Below are positions 34,468 to 42,202 of a DNA stretch of 42,202 bases, piece by piece. The stretch is taken from the NCBI GenBank assembly GCA_946482545.1, contig CAMLRX010000030.1, forward strand, positions 1 to 42,202, written 5' to 3'. The notes beneath the pieces are model-generated. The model had not been told where the DNA came from. It saw nothing but the letters and a program-made list of their open reading frames with translations, and ran no database searches. Positions within the stretch are counted from its first letter, which is position 1. Each line of letters opens with the position of its first letter. A program made the translations under genes and the position numbers. Origin of the DNA: an uncultured Flavihumibacter sp. (lineage in GTDB: Bacteria > Bacteroidota > Bacteroidia > Chitinophagales > Chitinophagaceae).

Positions 34468-34935
34468 TTACCGCTTTATAAACACAAAGACCCAGGTGGT
34501 GCCCGGCCTATGGATATAGGCTTTGAACTTTCTACGGCTGAAAAACCTGATTTCTTCAAAAAATTCAGTCCTTACATCCTGGGCGTTAAAATCGATAAGT
34601 GTAAGGTTAAGTGCGTACACGTCCCTGGTATCGCAGGACCTGTTTCCCCAGTCGTCGTAATAACAATCCTGCCCGATCTGGTTGCTGCGGAGGTCCCAAC
34701 TGCCGCGGTAATAATCGCCAAACCGGTTGGAATATTCTGCGGTTCCGCCTTCGGTAAAAGTGAAAATACCTTCGGTAAAAGGAAAACTGGGTGTGCGGCC
34801 GAAACCGAATCTTCTTACATCTTCCAGTTCCCAGGTACCTTCCAGGCGTTCTTCGGTGCGGTAAAAAATGGATTTGCTGCAGGCGCTGATGGAGAATAGG
34901 GTGAAAACACCCAGGGCTAAGTAGAGTTGTCGCAT
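34468..34935 (-). CDS. lipoprotein, lipocalin-like β-sheet protein
   Basis: 155-residue predicted lipoprotein. The signal peptide ends in a lipobox-like SISAC, with Cys19. The mature part starts near LEGTWELEDVRRFGFG and has alternating β strands ending IHRPGTTWVFVFIKR, like the small lipocalin-type lipoproteins of Bacteroidota, where 'GtWel' is a typical opening. Function unknown. It precedes purA on the same strand by 75 bases and faces away from the PfkB kinase gene. Confidence 0.82.
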   Translation of the reverse strand: MRQLYLALGVFTLFSISACSKSIFYRTEERLEGTWELEDVRRFGFGRTPSFPFTEGIFTFTEGGTAEYSNRFGDYYRGSWDLRSNQIGQDCYYDDWGNRSCDTRDVYALNLTLIDFNAQDVRTEFFEEIRFFSRRKFKAYIHRPGTTWVFVFIKR

Positions 34936-35129
34936 ATCAATAAGATTTGTTTCAAGCTACAAAGCCTGTAAGGATAGAAGCGTCAAGGCTTTGTGAATTA
35001 GATTTTCTTTAGAGATTTTGGCTGCTTCGCCGTTTCTTTTTGAAGGAGGAAGTTTCGGATCTGCCTGAAGCACCTGTTCTTGTAAACCGTGAAAGCGATA
35101 ATTTTATTTTCTAATGATAAACTTCCGTT

Positions 35130-36020
35130 ATGAATACTACTGCTTTGCCGCACAGAATGGTCAGTTTCGGTGAAATGCTCTGGGACCTGCTTCCTTCGGG
35201 CCCGCAGCCTGGCGGCGCCCCCATGAACATTACATACCATCTTGGCCGGCTGGGAGTTACCTCCGCGCTCATCAGCAGGGTTGGGAACGATGAGCGCGGA
35301 GATGAATTACTGAGTGTGTTAAGGAAGAAAGATATTCTCACTGATTTTGTACAACATGACCCAAACGCGCCCACGGGTATTGTGCATGCTGCGCCGGATG
35401 AGCACCATGAAATGCACTATGAAATCGTTGCGCCTGCCGCCTGGGATCATATTGTGGCGGATGAACCTACAAAGGAATTGGTGCGCAACGCTGCATATTT
35501 CATCTTCGGAAGTTTGTCGGCGAGGCATGCGGACTCAAAAGCAACGTTGTTTTCCCTGCTGGGGCTTGCTCAAAAGAAAGTATTCGATATCAACCTACGC
35601 ACACCATTTTACAACAGGGAACTTATTGCACAACTGCTCGCAAAGGCGGATATCTTAAAAATGAACAAATCGGAGCTGGAACTGATCATGGAATGGTTCT
35701 CCCTACACTATCACCTTCGTGATGGGATGGCTTTTATTCAGGAGCGGTTCAATATTCCAACCATCATTGTAACGCTCGGCGCTGAAGGGGCCATGATGAA
35801 CAGGGAGGGAAAACATTATCATCACCCCGGATACCGTATACGGGTAGCCGATACTGTGGGAAGCGGAGATTCCTTTTTAGCGGCTTTGCTTGCAAAACTG
35901 GACGAGGGCACGCCAGCAGAAGATGCGCTGGCTTTTGCTACCGCATTGGGCGCGTTGGTGGCATCTAAATCAGGAGGATGTCCGGATTATACAATGGATG
36001 AGGTAAGGGGTTTGCAATAG
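35130..36020 (+). CDS. PfkB-family carbohydrate kinase (fructokinase-like)
   Basis: 296-residue ribokinase-family sugar kinase, cytoplasmic. Seen: MVSFGEMLWDLLPSGPQPGGAP, where the GG loop binds the sugar, LGRLGVTSALISRVGNDERGDELL, and the C-terminal ATP/catalytic motif DTVGSGDSFLAALLAKL with the base Asp. The N-terminal GEMLWDLLP pattern suggests fructokinase, but substrate cannot be fixed from sequence. It stands alone on the + strand; no sugar transporter or hydrolase gene is adjacent. Confidence 0.92.
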   Translation: MNTTALPHRMVSFGEMLWDLLPSGPQPGGAPMNITYHLGRLGVTSALISRVGNDERGDELLSVLRKKDILTDFVQHDPNAPTGIVHAAPDEHHEMHYEIVAPAAWDHIVADEPTKELVRNAAYFIFGSLSARHADSKATLFSLLGLAQKKVFDINLRTPFYNRELIAQLLAKADILKMNKSELELIMEWFSLHYHLRDGMAFIQERFNIPTIIVTLGAEGAMMNREGKHYHHPGYRIRVADTVGSGDSFLAALLAKLDEGTPAEDALAFATALGALVASKSGGCPDYTMDEVRGLQ

Positions 36021-36156
36021 CACGTTATAATACCTTCCGCTTACCACACATCAAGTTATTAACATATTTGTTTCTGGCATAATACTTGACACTTTCCCGC
36101 GGTTCAAACTGATTATTAGTAACAACATTTTTAATTCAAATTACTTCCAGGACAAA

Positions 36157-38121
36157 ATGAAAAACCGCGGTTTCCGCAGCATCCTTGCTGCCCTGCTCCT
36201 CCTTGCCGTATCTGTAACCCAGCCCACACTAGCCCAGGTTCAAACGGCAAAGTTCACCTCCATGACGGCCAATTCGAAAGGTTATTACGAGTACCTTCCC
36301 CAGGGATATAATCCGGGCGGAAGTGAAACGTATCCGCTGATCATCTTTATTCACGGAATGGGAGAACTTGGTGACGGAAGTTCAAGCAAACTTCCTAATG
36401 TATTAAGGAATGGTCTTCCCAAAGTGATCAGCCAGGGTAAATTCCCAACCTCTTTCACTGTGAATGGTGCGGCACACAAGTTTATTGTCATCTCACCACA
36501 GTTCGTTGCCTGGCCCAAGTTCACTGATATTGACGCGATCATTAATTATGCGATCGCCAACTACAAGGTGGACATTAAAAGGGTATATGTTACAGGACTC
36601 AGCATGGGCGGTGGTGCTACCTGGGAATACGGCGGCTGCTCCAGCAACCTCACTTATGTGAAGCGGACAGCGGCTATTGTACCGGTTTGTGGTGCTTCTT
36701 CTCCCAGCGCTTACCGTGCCAGAACGATCGCCACGTATAATCTTCCCGTATGGGCCTTCCACAACCAGGGTGATCCCACGGTGCTGGTTTCCACCACCAA
36801 CGATTATATCTCCATGATCAACCAGGCGCCTGCACCCAATCCCGCTGCGAAGAAAACAATCTTCCCGGTGAGTGGGCACGATGCCTGGACAAAAGCTTAT
36901 GATCCGAATTACAGGGAAGATGGAAAGAATATGTATGAGTGGATGCTGCAGTACAAGCGTGATGGCGCTGTTGCTCCCGGAAATACACCTCCCGTAGCCA
37001 ATGCCGGTGGCGATAAAACCATCACACTTCCGGTGAATACCGTTGCCCTTTCAGGTAGTGGTACAGATGCCAATGGAAGTATTTCCAAATATGCCTGGAC
37101 TAAAGTTTCAGGACCCACCTCTTTCTCTTTCAGCAATGCAGCAATAGCTGCGCCGAATGTTACCAATCTTACAGAAGGTGTGTACGTTTTCCGCTTAACA
37201 GTTACCGATAACAATGGTGCCACTGCTTCCGATGATGTGAGTGTAGTAGTGAAAGCCGCGGTAACAACGCCACCAACGGATACTACCACCACACCGCCAC
37301 CCACTGGCAGCGCAAAACAGGTAATGGTGAACATTTACGGCGGAACCAATCCATATAGCAATACACAGTGGAACAACTGGACCATCGCTACAGGAGGTGC
37401 TACCAACCAGACTTCAACAGCTTTCAAATACACAGATGGAACCACATCAGCCGTGAAAGCCACAATTAGTCAGACCACTGGCCTGGCCGATAATGGCGCC
37501 ACTTATCCCGGAGGAATGGCCCCGGCAGGCGTGTTAAGGCATACCACCTTCTCCACTATGGGCAGAAACCTTACCATAACGGGATTGAAAACAGGGGTGA
37601 AGTATGATCTTGAATTGTATTCTTCCAGGTCCGGCACAAACGGAAACAGAACAGTGTTTACAATTGGCACGCTGAAAGATACCGTGCTATCTAACAGCAA
37701 CTATACCAATAAGGTGAGTTTTAAAGGACTTACACCGAATGCGCAGGGGCAGATCGTGGTGAGCATCACCAGGCTGAATACTTACACTTACCTGAACGGA
37801 TTTGTGTTAACAGAAGGTTCTTCCAGCTCAACGCCGGTTGTAATGGCAAAAATGGCTGGTTCCGCTACTTCTTCGCTTACCGCATATCCTGAAACAAATG
37901 TTACCGATCGGGTACAGCTTACCGTGAATACCCCACAGATAGGGCTGATGAAAGTGGATGTGCTGGATGAAGCGGGTACCGTGAAGCAGACATTGAGTAT
38001 GCCTAAAATGCTGGCGGGAACAACGCAGGTGTACATCTCAACAGCAACGCTTCCAGCCGGAACGTATCAATTGAAAACAACCATCAACAACTGGAGCAGC
38101 ACCGTAACAATTAAAAAATAA
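36157..38121 (+). CDS. secreted multidomain α/β-hydrolase esterase with T9SS sorting domain
   Basis: 654 residues. Order: signal peptide ending near LAQ (25-27); an α/β-hydrolase domain (about 30-270) with the oxyanion loop FIHGMGE, nucleophile Ser149 in GLSMGGG, Asp206 and His241, resembling feruloyl or PHB-depolymerase-type esterases; a PKD/REJ-like β-sandwich (about 275-368) with PPVANAGGDKTI and RLTVTDNNGATASDD; a Thr/Pro linker (369-385); an unassigned β-rich module (about 388-570) with NIYGGTNPY, possibly carbohydrate-binding; and a C-terminal domain ending TLPAGTYQLKTTINNWSSTVTIKK in the style of a type A T9SS sorting signal. It is probably surface-exposed or released and acts on polysaccharide esters (inference). 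Confidence 0.88.
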   Translation: MKNRGFRSILAALLLLAVSVTQPTLAQVQTAKFTSMTANSKGYYEYLPQGYNPGGSETYPLIIFIHGMGELGDGSSSKLPNVLRNGLPKVISQGKFPTSFTVNGAAHKFIVISPQFVAWPKFTDIDAIINYAIANYKVDIKRVYVTGLSMGGGATWEYGGCSSNLTYVKRTAAIVPVCGASSPSAYRARTIATYNLPVWAFHNQGDPTVLVSTTNDYISMINQAPAPNPAAKKTIFPVSGHDAWTKAYDPNYREDGKNMYEWMLQYKRDGAVAPGNTPPVANAGGDKTITLPVNTVALSGSGTDANGSISKYAWTKVSGPTSFSFSNAAIAAPNVTNLTEGVYVFRLTVTDNNGATASDDVSVVVKAAVTTPPTDTTTTPPPTGSAKQVMVNIYGGTNPYSNTQWNNWTIATGGATNQTSTAFKYTDGTTSAVKATISQTTGLADNGATYPGGMAPAGVLRHTTFSTMGRNLTITGLKTGVKYDLELYSSRSGTNGNRTVFTIGTLKDTVLSNSNYTNKVSFKGLTPNAQGQIVVSITRLNTYTYLNGFVLTEGSSSSTPVVMAKMAGSATSSLTAYPETNVTDRVQLTVNTPQIGLMKVDVLDEAGTVKQTLSMPKMLAGTTQVYISTATLPAGTYQLKTTINNWSSTVTIKK

Positions 38122-38142
38122 TCCTGTCCTTTACAATAAACC

Positions 38143-38664
38143 ATGTCAATTAAAATGAAAAAATATATCGCTGGCATCTGCGCCATAAGCATTCTCGCAC
38201 TCACCTCCTGCAGCAAAGAAAACACGGAGGTTCCGGAGACCCCAATGGAAGAGACCATTTCCGGTGAAGGTGTAACCGTATCATCCTGGAATACAGTGGG
38301 GCAGTGGGATCAAAACGAAGAAGAGCAGGATGGAAATGTTTCCACTCAATTTTCAGCGGCTGAAGTATCCGAGGCTGTTTTACAGGACGGCCTGGTGCTG
38401 GTTTATGCACGCTCAGGTAATACCGTACAATTGTTGCCCTTCACCGATAAACAGAACACACAATGGTACTACCAGGCTACACAAGGTGGCATATTCCTGA
38501 TGGGATTGAATGGGGAAGAAAGCAAGACCGAAACAGACAGGCCCACGTTCAGCTACGTGGTGCTTTCACAGGAGAAAATTCTCCAGTTGGAATCCCTCGG
38601 AAAACGTAAGGTTGATCTTATGAATATGTCTTACGGAGCATTGGTAGAATTACTGAAGAAATAA
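38143..38664 (+). CDS. lipoprotein of unknown function
   Basis: 173 residues starting MSIKMKKYIAG (an alternative ATG is at 38155). A lipoprotein signal with ALTSC (Cys at 23) is followed by an acidic Glu-rich segment (ETPMEETISGEG, NEEEQDG) and a globular part with FSYVVLSQEKILQLESLGKRKVDLMNMSYGALVELLK. No family recognised. It starts 21 bases after the T9SS esterase stop and may be its cotranscribed partner. A strong terminator follows. Confidence 0.82.
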   Translation: MSIKMKKYIAGICAISILALTSCSKENTEVPETPMEETISGEGVTVSSWNTVGQWDQNEEEQDGNVSTQFSAAEVSEAVLQDGLVLVYARSGNTVQLLPFTDKQNTQWYYQATQGGIFLMGLNGEESKTETDRPTFSYVVLSQEKILQLESLGKRKVDLMNMSYGALVELLKK

Positions 38665-38687
38665 ACGGATAACCACTTCGTCTATAG

Positions 38688-38717
38688 AACCGGCCCACCT
38701 CGTGTGGCCGGTTTTTC
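38688..38717 (+). terminator. intrinsic terminator after the lipoprotein gene
   Basis: AACCGGCC/GGCCGGTT forms a perfect 8-bp stem, extended by CAC/GTG, and is followed by a T run, 24 bases after the stop. Confidence 0.9.
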
Positions 38718-38790
38718 ATTTTCGCTTCATCTTCGGCTTTTAGTTTTGTTTTTGTAATTATTTATTCAATCACCCATTCAATCAGAAATT

Positions 38791-39252
38791 ATGAAAACGA
38801 AACTTTTTATCGCCGCCGCAATGCTTATCTCAGGTGCCGTAGCCGCTCAAACCAATACTGCCGTGAAAGCGGACCAGTCCCTGAAGGCTGCCACAAAAAC
38901 TTCCGTGCACAAAGAGGGCAATGGCGCGAAAATTAACTCAGGTACTTCCGTTAATGCCTCCACCAACGCGAAGGTGAAAACCGATGCGGTGCAACGTACA
39001 GAGGCCCGTGTAAACAACGGTAAAAAAACAGCCGTGCACACCGCTGTTGAAACAAAAAACACCGTGCGCACCGAAGCCAGGGCCACCCGGAAAGCAATCA
39101 GAAAAAACGCCCGCGTGAACGGTGAAACCAGCGCTTCCGTAAAAACCGGGAAGTCTGTAAAAGCAAATACATCTACCAAAGCAGCTATCAAAGCAACACC
39201 GCACGTAAGCGGACGCGCAGCCGGTAGTACAGGATTGAACATTTTTAAATAG
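38791..39252 (+). CDS. exported basic Thr/Ala/Lys-rich low-complexity protein
   Basis: 153 residues: a signal peptide ending AVAAQ (about 16-20), then an unbroken low-complexity tail rich in Lys, Ala, Thr, Asn and Ser (TNAKVKTDAVQRTEARVNNG, ATRKAIRKNARVNGETSASV) with very few hydrophobics, strongly basic. There are no recognised domains. It has its own downstream terminator. It could bind a negatively charged surface polymer such as a polysaccharide or extracellular DNA, but that is a guess from charge alone. Confidence 0.78.
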   Translation: MKTKLFIAAAMLISGAVAAQTNTAVKADQSLKAATKTSVHKEGNGAKINSGTSVNASTNAKVKTDAVQRTEARVNNGKKTAVHTAVETKNTVRTEARATRKAIRKNARVNGETSASVKTGKSVKANTSTKAAIKATPHVSGRAAGSTGLNIFK

Positions 39253-39267
39253 GGTTTGTCGCATAGG

Positions 39268-39302
39268 AAGGAGTACCAGCGATGGTGCTCCTTCTTTTCT
39301 TC
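39268..39302 (+). terminator. intrinsic terminator with GCGA tetraloop
   Basis: AAGGAGTACCA pairs with TGGTGCTCCTT over 11 positions (one G-U) around a GCGA loop, a GNRA type, followed by a pyrimidine/T-rich stretch 15 bases after the stop. Confidence 0.85.
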
Positions 39303-39363
39303 AATTGAAACAAATCCCCGGCCCTAAAAGCCTAAACAACTCACCATTCAACCGCTCTGCGAT

Positions 39364-39389
39364 GCTGCGAGGAACGAAGCAGGAAGCAG
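39364..39389 (+). repeat. 26-bp dispersed repeat, copy 2
   Basis: Identical to 23198-23223 over 26 bases and in the same orientation; the flanks are looser, both containing AACAACTCAC about 55-30 bases upstream. A GC-rich GCAAAG/GCGTG-type tract (about 39402-39445) follows. It occupies the gap between two secreted-protein genes. Confidence 0.85.
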
Positions 39390-39453
39390 TGCGCGCTTTG
39401 GATCCTTGCGTTGCAAAGTGCGCAGCACAAAGCAATCGCGTGAACAAATCCCT

Positions 39454-39461
39454 TAAATTTG
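39454..39461 (+). promoter_or_regulatory. candidate -7 element of the PK-rich gene/TCS operon
   Basis: TAAATTTG matches TAnnTTTG and ends 6 bases before the ATG at 39468. No -33 TTTG is found at the right distance. If real, either the mRNA is leaderless or translation starts at the next ATG (39480). Confidence 0.35.
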
Positions 39462-39467
39462 GGCGTG

Positions 39468-39773
39468 ATGAAAGTACCAATGAAACCATGCATATCCAGA
39501 ATCCTGGCCATTTTGCTCGCATGTGGCGCCCTTAACACAACCGCCAAAGCGGAGACAGGACATGTTGTGCGCATGGATACGGTTCCCCCACCCAAAAAAG
39601 TACCGGAAAAAACAACGGAGAAAAAGGTGCTTCCCGATAAGCCTGATGTGATCAAGCAGGTCCCAAAATCCCGCAAGCAGGTGAAACCCCTGCCATTGCC
39701 CAAAGTTGTACCGGTAAAACCTAAGGTGATCAAACCCAAAGTAATCAAAGGCGTAACCGGATTACTTCCCTAA
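39468..39773 (+). CDS. exported Pro/Lys-rich protein
   Basis: 101 residues from ATG 39468 (97 from ATG 39480). A signal peptide (ISRILAILLACGALNTTAKA) precedes a Pro/Lys/Val-rich tail with the repeat VKPKVIKPKVIKGV and PPPKKVPEKTTEKK, much like the periplasm-spanning segment of TonB but with no TonB C-terminal domain. No cysteine lipobox is convincing. It lies 13 bases before the outer-membrane barrel gene, so a shared operon with the barrel and the two-component system is likely. Confidence 0.7.
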   Translation: MKVPMKPCISRILAILLACGALNTTAKAETGHVVRMDTVPPPKKVPEKTTEKKVLPDKPDVIKQVPKSRKQVKPLPLPKVVPVKPKVIKPKVIKGVTGLLP

Positions 39774-39786
39774 AACAACACGTACC

Positions 39787-40641
39787 ATGAAAAAAATCAT
39801 CATCCTCACCATCTGCTCCCTGGGCCTTTACACGGCTCAGGCGCAGGAAGACTCCACACAGGAGGTGAAGAAAAACACCCTTACATTGGGGGTTACTTAC
39901 ACCAACAACGCCAGCTATTATGGCCAGAAACCGGAGGAGAAAACACCGTATGTGGCCGGAGTGGCATCTTATAAACTTAAATCAGGCATCTATTTTTCTG
40001 GGTCCGCTTACCGGCTCCTCAACGATTCCGCCAAATTCGCGTCAGCTTCCAGCCTGGGGATCGGCTACGGATTCGGTATCGGGAAAAAACTTTCCGCAGA
40101 CATCAACTACAGCCATACTTTTTACCCCGCATATTCTCCTTTCCTCCAGGCTGCCAACAACAATACCGCCAGCGCTTCCCTCAATTACCAGTACTTCCTG
40201 AACTCCGGGATAGCCGTTGATTATGCTTTCGGAAAGCAAAACGATGTGTTCACCACCTTCTCCACCAATAAAGATATTGTGCTGGGACACCTGTTCAACA
40301 AGAAAGATGGGATTTCCATCACGCCCGGTGTGGAAATAGTCGCCGGCACACAACGGTTCTACGAAACTTATGTGGAAGAGAAACGCGTGCGCGACAGTAT
40401 CCTCGGACTGCCGATACCGCCCTTACTCGGTGGAGGTGGTGGCACTACAACCACCACTACCACAAAGGTTTCCACTGACTTTAATTTGCTTTCCTACAAC
40501 TTTAAATTGCCGCTTTCCTACTACCGCAGCAGCTATCTTTTGGAAATTTCCTACCAGCTTTCATTGTTGAGTCAAAACGCGGAGAGTGGCGCGGGAACAA
40601 CAAATTCCTTTGTGAATCTCAGTTTTTATTACCAGTTTTAA
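39787..40641 (+). CDS. predicted outer-membrane β-barrel protein
   Basis: 284 residues: a signal peptide ending AQAQ (about 17-20), then alternating aromatic and polar β strands throughout (NASYYGQKPEEKTPYVAGVASYKLKSG, broken by turns) and a last strand NLSFYYQF ending in Phe, the usual barrel C-terminal signature. A Gly/Thr run (LGGGGGTTTTTTTKV) around 218-232 may be a flexible outer loop. No TonB-dependent receptor plug. The response regulator gene starts 18 bases after the stop. It may be regulated by, or work with, the two-component system. Specific family not recognised. Confidence 0.8.
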   Translation: MKKIIILTICSLGLYTAQAQEDSTQEVKKNTLTLGVTYTNNASYYGQKPEEKTPYVAGVASYKLKSGIYFSGSAYRLLNDSAKFASASSLGIGYGFGIGKKLSADINYSHTFYPAYSPFLQAANNNTASASLNYQYFLNSGIAVDYAFGKQNDVFTTFSTNKDIVLGHLFNKKDGISITPGVEIVAGTQRFYETYVEEKRVRDSILGLPIPPLLGGGGGTTTTTTTKVSTDFNLLSYNFKLPLSYYRSSYLLEISYQLSLLSQNAESGAGTTNSFVNLSFYYQF

Positions 40642-40659
40642 CTTCAGCATTCCATACAC

Positions 40660-41340
40660 ATGAAAGTTCTGATCGTAGAAGATGAAAGATCCATGGCACT
40701 CGAAATGGAGGCGTTCCTTAAAAAGGCCGCTTACCTTTGCGACCTCGCTTTCACGGCCCGCCAGGGATTGAAGCAGATGGAAGAACACCCCTACGATTTT
40801 ATCCTCCTCGATCTGGGCCTGCCCGATAAGGATGGGCTCGAAGTATTGCAGCAGGCAAAGAAGAACTGTCCGGACGCCTCCTATATTATTCTCACGGCCC
40901 GCGGTGACCTGGAAGACCGGATCAAAGGACTGGACCTCGGCGCAGATGATTACCTTCCGAAGCCATTTTCCTTGCTGGAACTGCATTCCAGGATGCAGGC
41001 CATTATGAGAAGGAAGTCGGGATGGAAAGATGCCCTTGTTCAGATCGGTGATTTTTCCATTGATACCCAACACCGCCGTGTATTATTCGGAAAAGAAGAG
41101 ATCGACCTTTCCCGCAAGGAATTCGACCTCCTCAATTATATGGTACTGCACAAGAACCGCCCGCTCACCCGTTTGCAACTCAGCGAACACATCTGGGGCG
41201 CTTTCTCCGACGACGATTACGATTCCAATTATATTGATGTGCACATCAAAAACATCCGCAAAAAACTTTCCGCCTTCGCTCCGGTAGAATGGCTGCAAAC
41301 CATACGGGGCATAGGGTACAAAATAAAATGCGCCGATTGA
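40660..41340 (+). CDS. OmpR/PhoB-family response regulator
   Basis: 226-residue DNA-binding response regulator. Receiver domain (1-115): acidic pocket Glu8 and Asp9 (VEDE), phosphoacceptor Asp51 in ILLDLGLPDKDG, Thr79 in IILTARGD, Lys101 in LPKPFS. C-terminal winged helix (about 130-225) with the trans_reg_C pattern LSRKEFDLLNYMVLHKNRPLTRLQLSEHIWG and DVHIKNIRKKL, ending RGIGYKIK. The kinase ATG lies inside its last codons, so the pair is translationally coupled. Target genes unknown; the barrel and PK-rich genes just upstream are natural candidates. Confidence 0.97.
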   Translation: MKVLIVEDERSMALEMEAFLKKAAYLCDLAFTARQGLKQMEEHPYDFILLDLGLPDKDGLEVLQQAKKNCPDASYIILTARGDLEDRIKGLDLGADDYLPKPFSLLELHSRMQAIMRRKSGWKDALVQIGDFSIDTQHRRVLFGKEEIDLSRKEFDLLNYMVLHKNRPLTRLQLSEHIWGAFSDDDYDSNYIDVHIKNIRKKLSAFAPVEWLQTIRGIGYKIKCAD

Positions 41341-42202
41341 AACTATTCACCAAACTAACGCTGTTCATCACACTCTCCAAACTCGCTATCGTGGCCCTGT
41401 TCGTGTGGTTGCTGCCATTGCTGGTGGATAAGGTGGCTTTCGAATACACCAATACTTACCTGAAAGAACAGAAGAAAAAAGTATTGAAGGAGATTGAACA
41501 GAATGGGATAGATTTTTATTTGCAGGGCGATGACAGTTACGGAAGTTACACGTTGTTGAAAGAAGAATACATTTCCCTGGAACCCGCAGGCATCACGTTT
41601 CTACCTGATACCATCGAAACCTCGATGCGCGTGGTGGAAAACGATACACTCAATTATCGCGTACTCACGCATGTACTCACGTACAAAAGTAAACGATATA
41701 TATTGGAAGTGGGCAAGTCCATTGCAGCCATCGGGCAATACAATAGACCTTTACAGAAGATGGCGCTTTACGTGCTGATGGCGCTCATCTTCCTCACCAT
41801 CGTAGTCGATCTCGTTTATACAAGGGTGTTACTTCGTCCGCTCAATGAGATCATCCGCACCAAATTACGGAACCGGAAATTTCCTTTCAGAGAAGAACTT
41901 CCTCCGCTCCGTACCTCCACTTCCGATTTTAAATACCTGGACACTTCCCTTGCGGAACTGATGGAGAAGATCCGGGAAGATTTTGAAAAGGAACGGGAGT
42001 TCACTTCCAATGCTTCCCATGAACTCATGACGCCCATCGGGATACTTCAGAATAAAATCGAGAACCTGCTCACAGATGGCAAACTGGACGATGAAACACA
42101 TGCCAGGATCGAAGGCATGATGCGTACCCTGAACCGTTTGAAAAGAATCGTTCGTTCCCTGTTGCTGATATCGCGCATCGAGAACGATCAGTTTGTAAAA
42201 AA
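41328..42202 (+). CDS. sensor histidine kinase, partial (cut by window end)
   Basis: Begins with ATG at 41328, overlapping the response regulator by 13 bases, and stays open to the window edge (291 codons seen). Order: TM1 at about 12-32 (TLFITLSKLAIVALFVWLLP), an extracytoplasmic sensor of about 110 residues with no recognised domain, TM2 at about 144-163 (MALYVLMALIFLTIVVDL), a short HAMP-like linker (LLRPLNEIIRT), and the HisKA dimerisation helix with phosphoacceptor His231 in SNASHELMTPIGIL. The ATPase domain is outside the window. The HELMTP sequence replaces the usual HELRTP/HELKTP. Partner is the preceding regulator. Confidence 0.93.
   Translation, partial: MRRLKLFTKLTLFITLSKLAIVALFVWLLPLLVDKVAFEYTNTYLKEQKKKVLKEIEQNGIDFYLQGDDSYGSYTLLKEEYISLEPAGITFLPDTIETSMRVVENDTLNYRVLTHVLTYKSKRYILEVGKSIAAIGQYNRPLQKMALYVLMALIFLTIVVDLVYTRVLLRPLNEIIRTKLRNRKFPFREELPPLRTSTSDFKYLDTSLAELMEKIREDFEKEREFTSNASHELMTPIGILQNKIENLLTDGKLDDETHARIEGMMRTLNRLKRIVRSLLLISRIENDQFVK

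Noticed and set aside
1..42202. tRNA, rRNA, riboswitch, insertion sequence or phage genes
   Set aside because: Gaps were read for cloverleaf-like arms, known aptamer cores and transposase or integrase frames; none was convincing.

Overview
The window reads as chromosomal DNA of a Bacteroidota bacterium, most likely Chitinophagaceae or close kin (inference). Supporting signs are promoters of the TTTG-N19/20-TAnnTTTG type, few Shine-Dalgarno sequences, a probable C-terminal type IX secretion (T9SS) sorting domain, DUF3098 between ftsX and uppP, a DUF4369-TlpA thioredoxin, and a leucyl-tRNA synthetase with the long insertion before KMSKS seen in this phylum. Genes are dense and most are housekeeping or envelope genes. 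I see no rRNA, tRNA, phage, transposase or CRISPR.

Layout. 1-4.7 kb: two TAT-exported sugar-type enzymes (Gfo/Idh/MocA oxidoreductase, xylose-isomerase-like TIM barrel), a sulfatase-modifying-factor-like protein and a LolA-like protein. 4.7-8.7 kb: pdxA facing rsmA, a 2-hydroxyacid dehydrogenase, greA and a HIT hydrolase. 8.7-12.0 kb: a tightly overlapping envelope operon (LolA-like, exported YidD-domain protein, two TPR-like proteins sharing a membrane module) converging on a TM2 protein. 12.1-19.9 kb: ruvC, a flippase-like membrane protein, DUF3108, a retropepsin-like protease, an MBL hydrolase, an Atg22-type MFS transporter, uppP, DUF3098 and ftsX. 20-23 kb: leuS. 23.1-23.45 kb: a repeat-rich gap. 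23.5-31 kb: DUF6263, TlpA-like, rny, rplS, a tiny lipoprotein, tatA, gatA and an MltD-like transglycosylase. 31-36 kb: a repeat-bounded gap, pabB, an Asp-rich protein, purA, a lipoprotein and a PfkB kinase. 36-42.2 kb: a multidomain secreted esterase, small secreted proteins, an outer-membrane barrel and a two-component system whose kinase runs off the window.

Envelope work is the common theme: TAT export (tatA plus two TAT substrates), lipoprotein or outer-membrane handling (two LolA-like proteins, YidD), undecaprenyl phosphate recycling (uppP), division (ftsX) and murein turnover (MltD-like). The points most worth a second look are: a promoter followed at once by a near-perfect intrinsic terminator in the greA leader; the exported YidD operon with two proteins carrying the same YAGK module; a 300-base, 32% GC patch inside leuS; and a GCAAAG-rich repeat placed just after stop codons.
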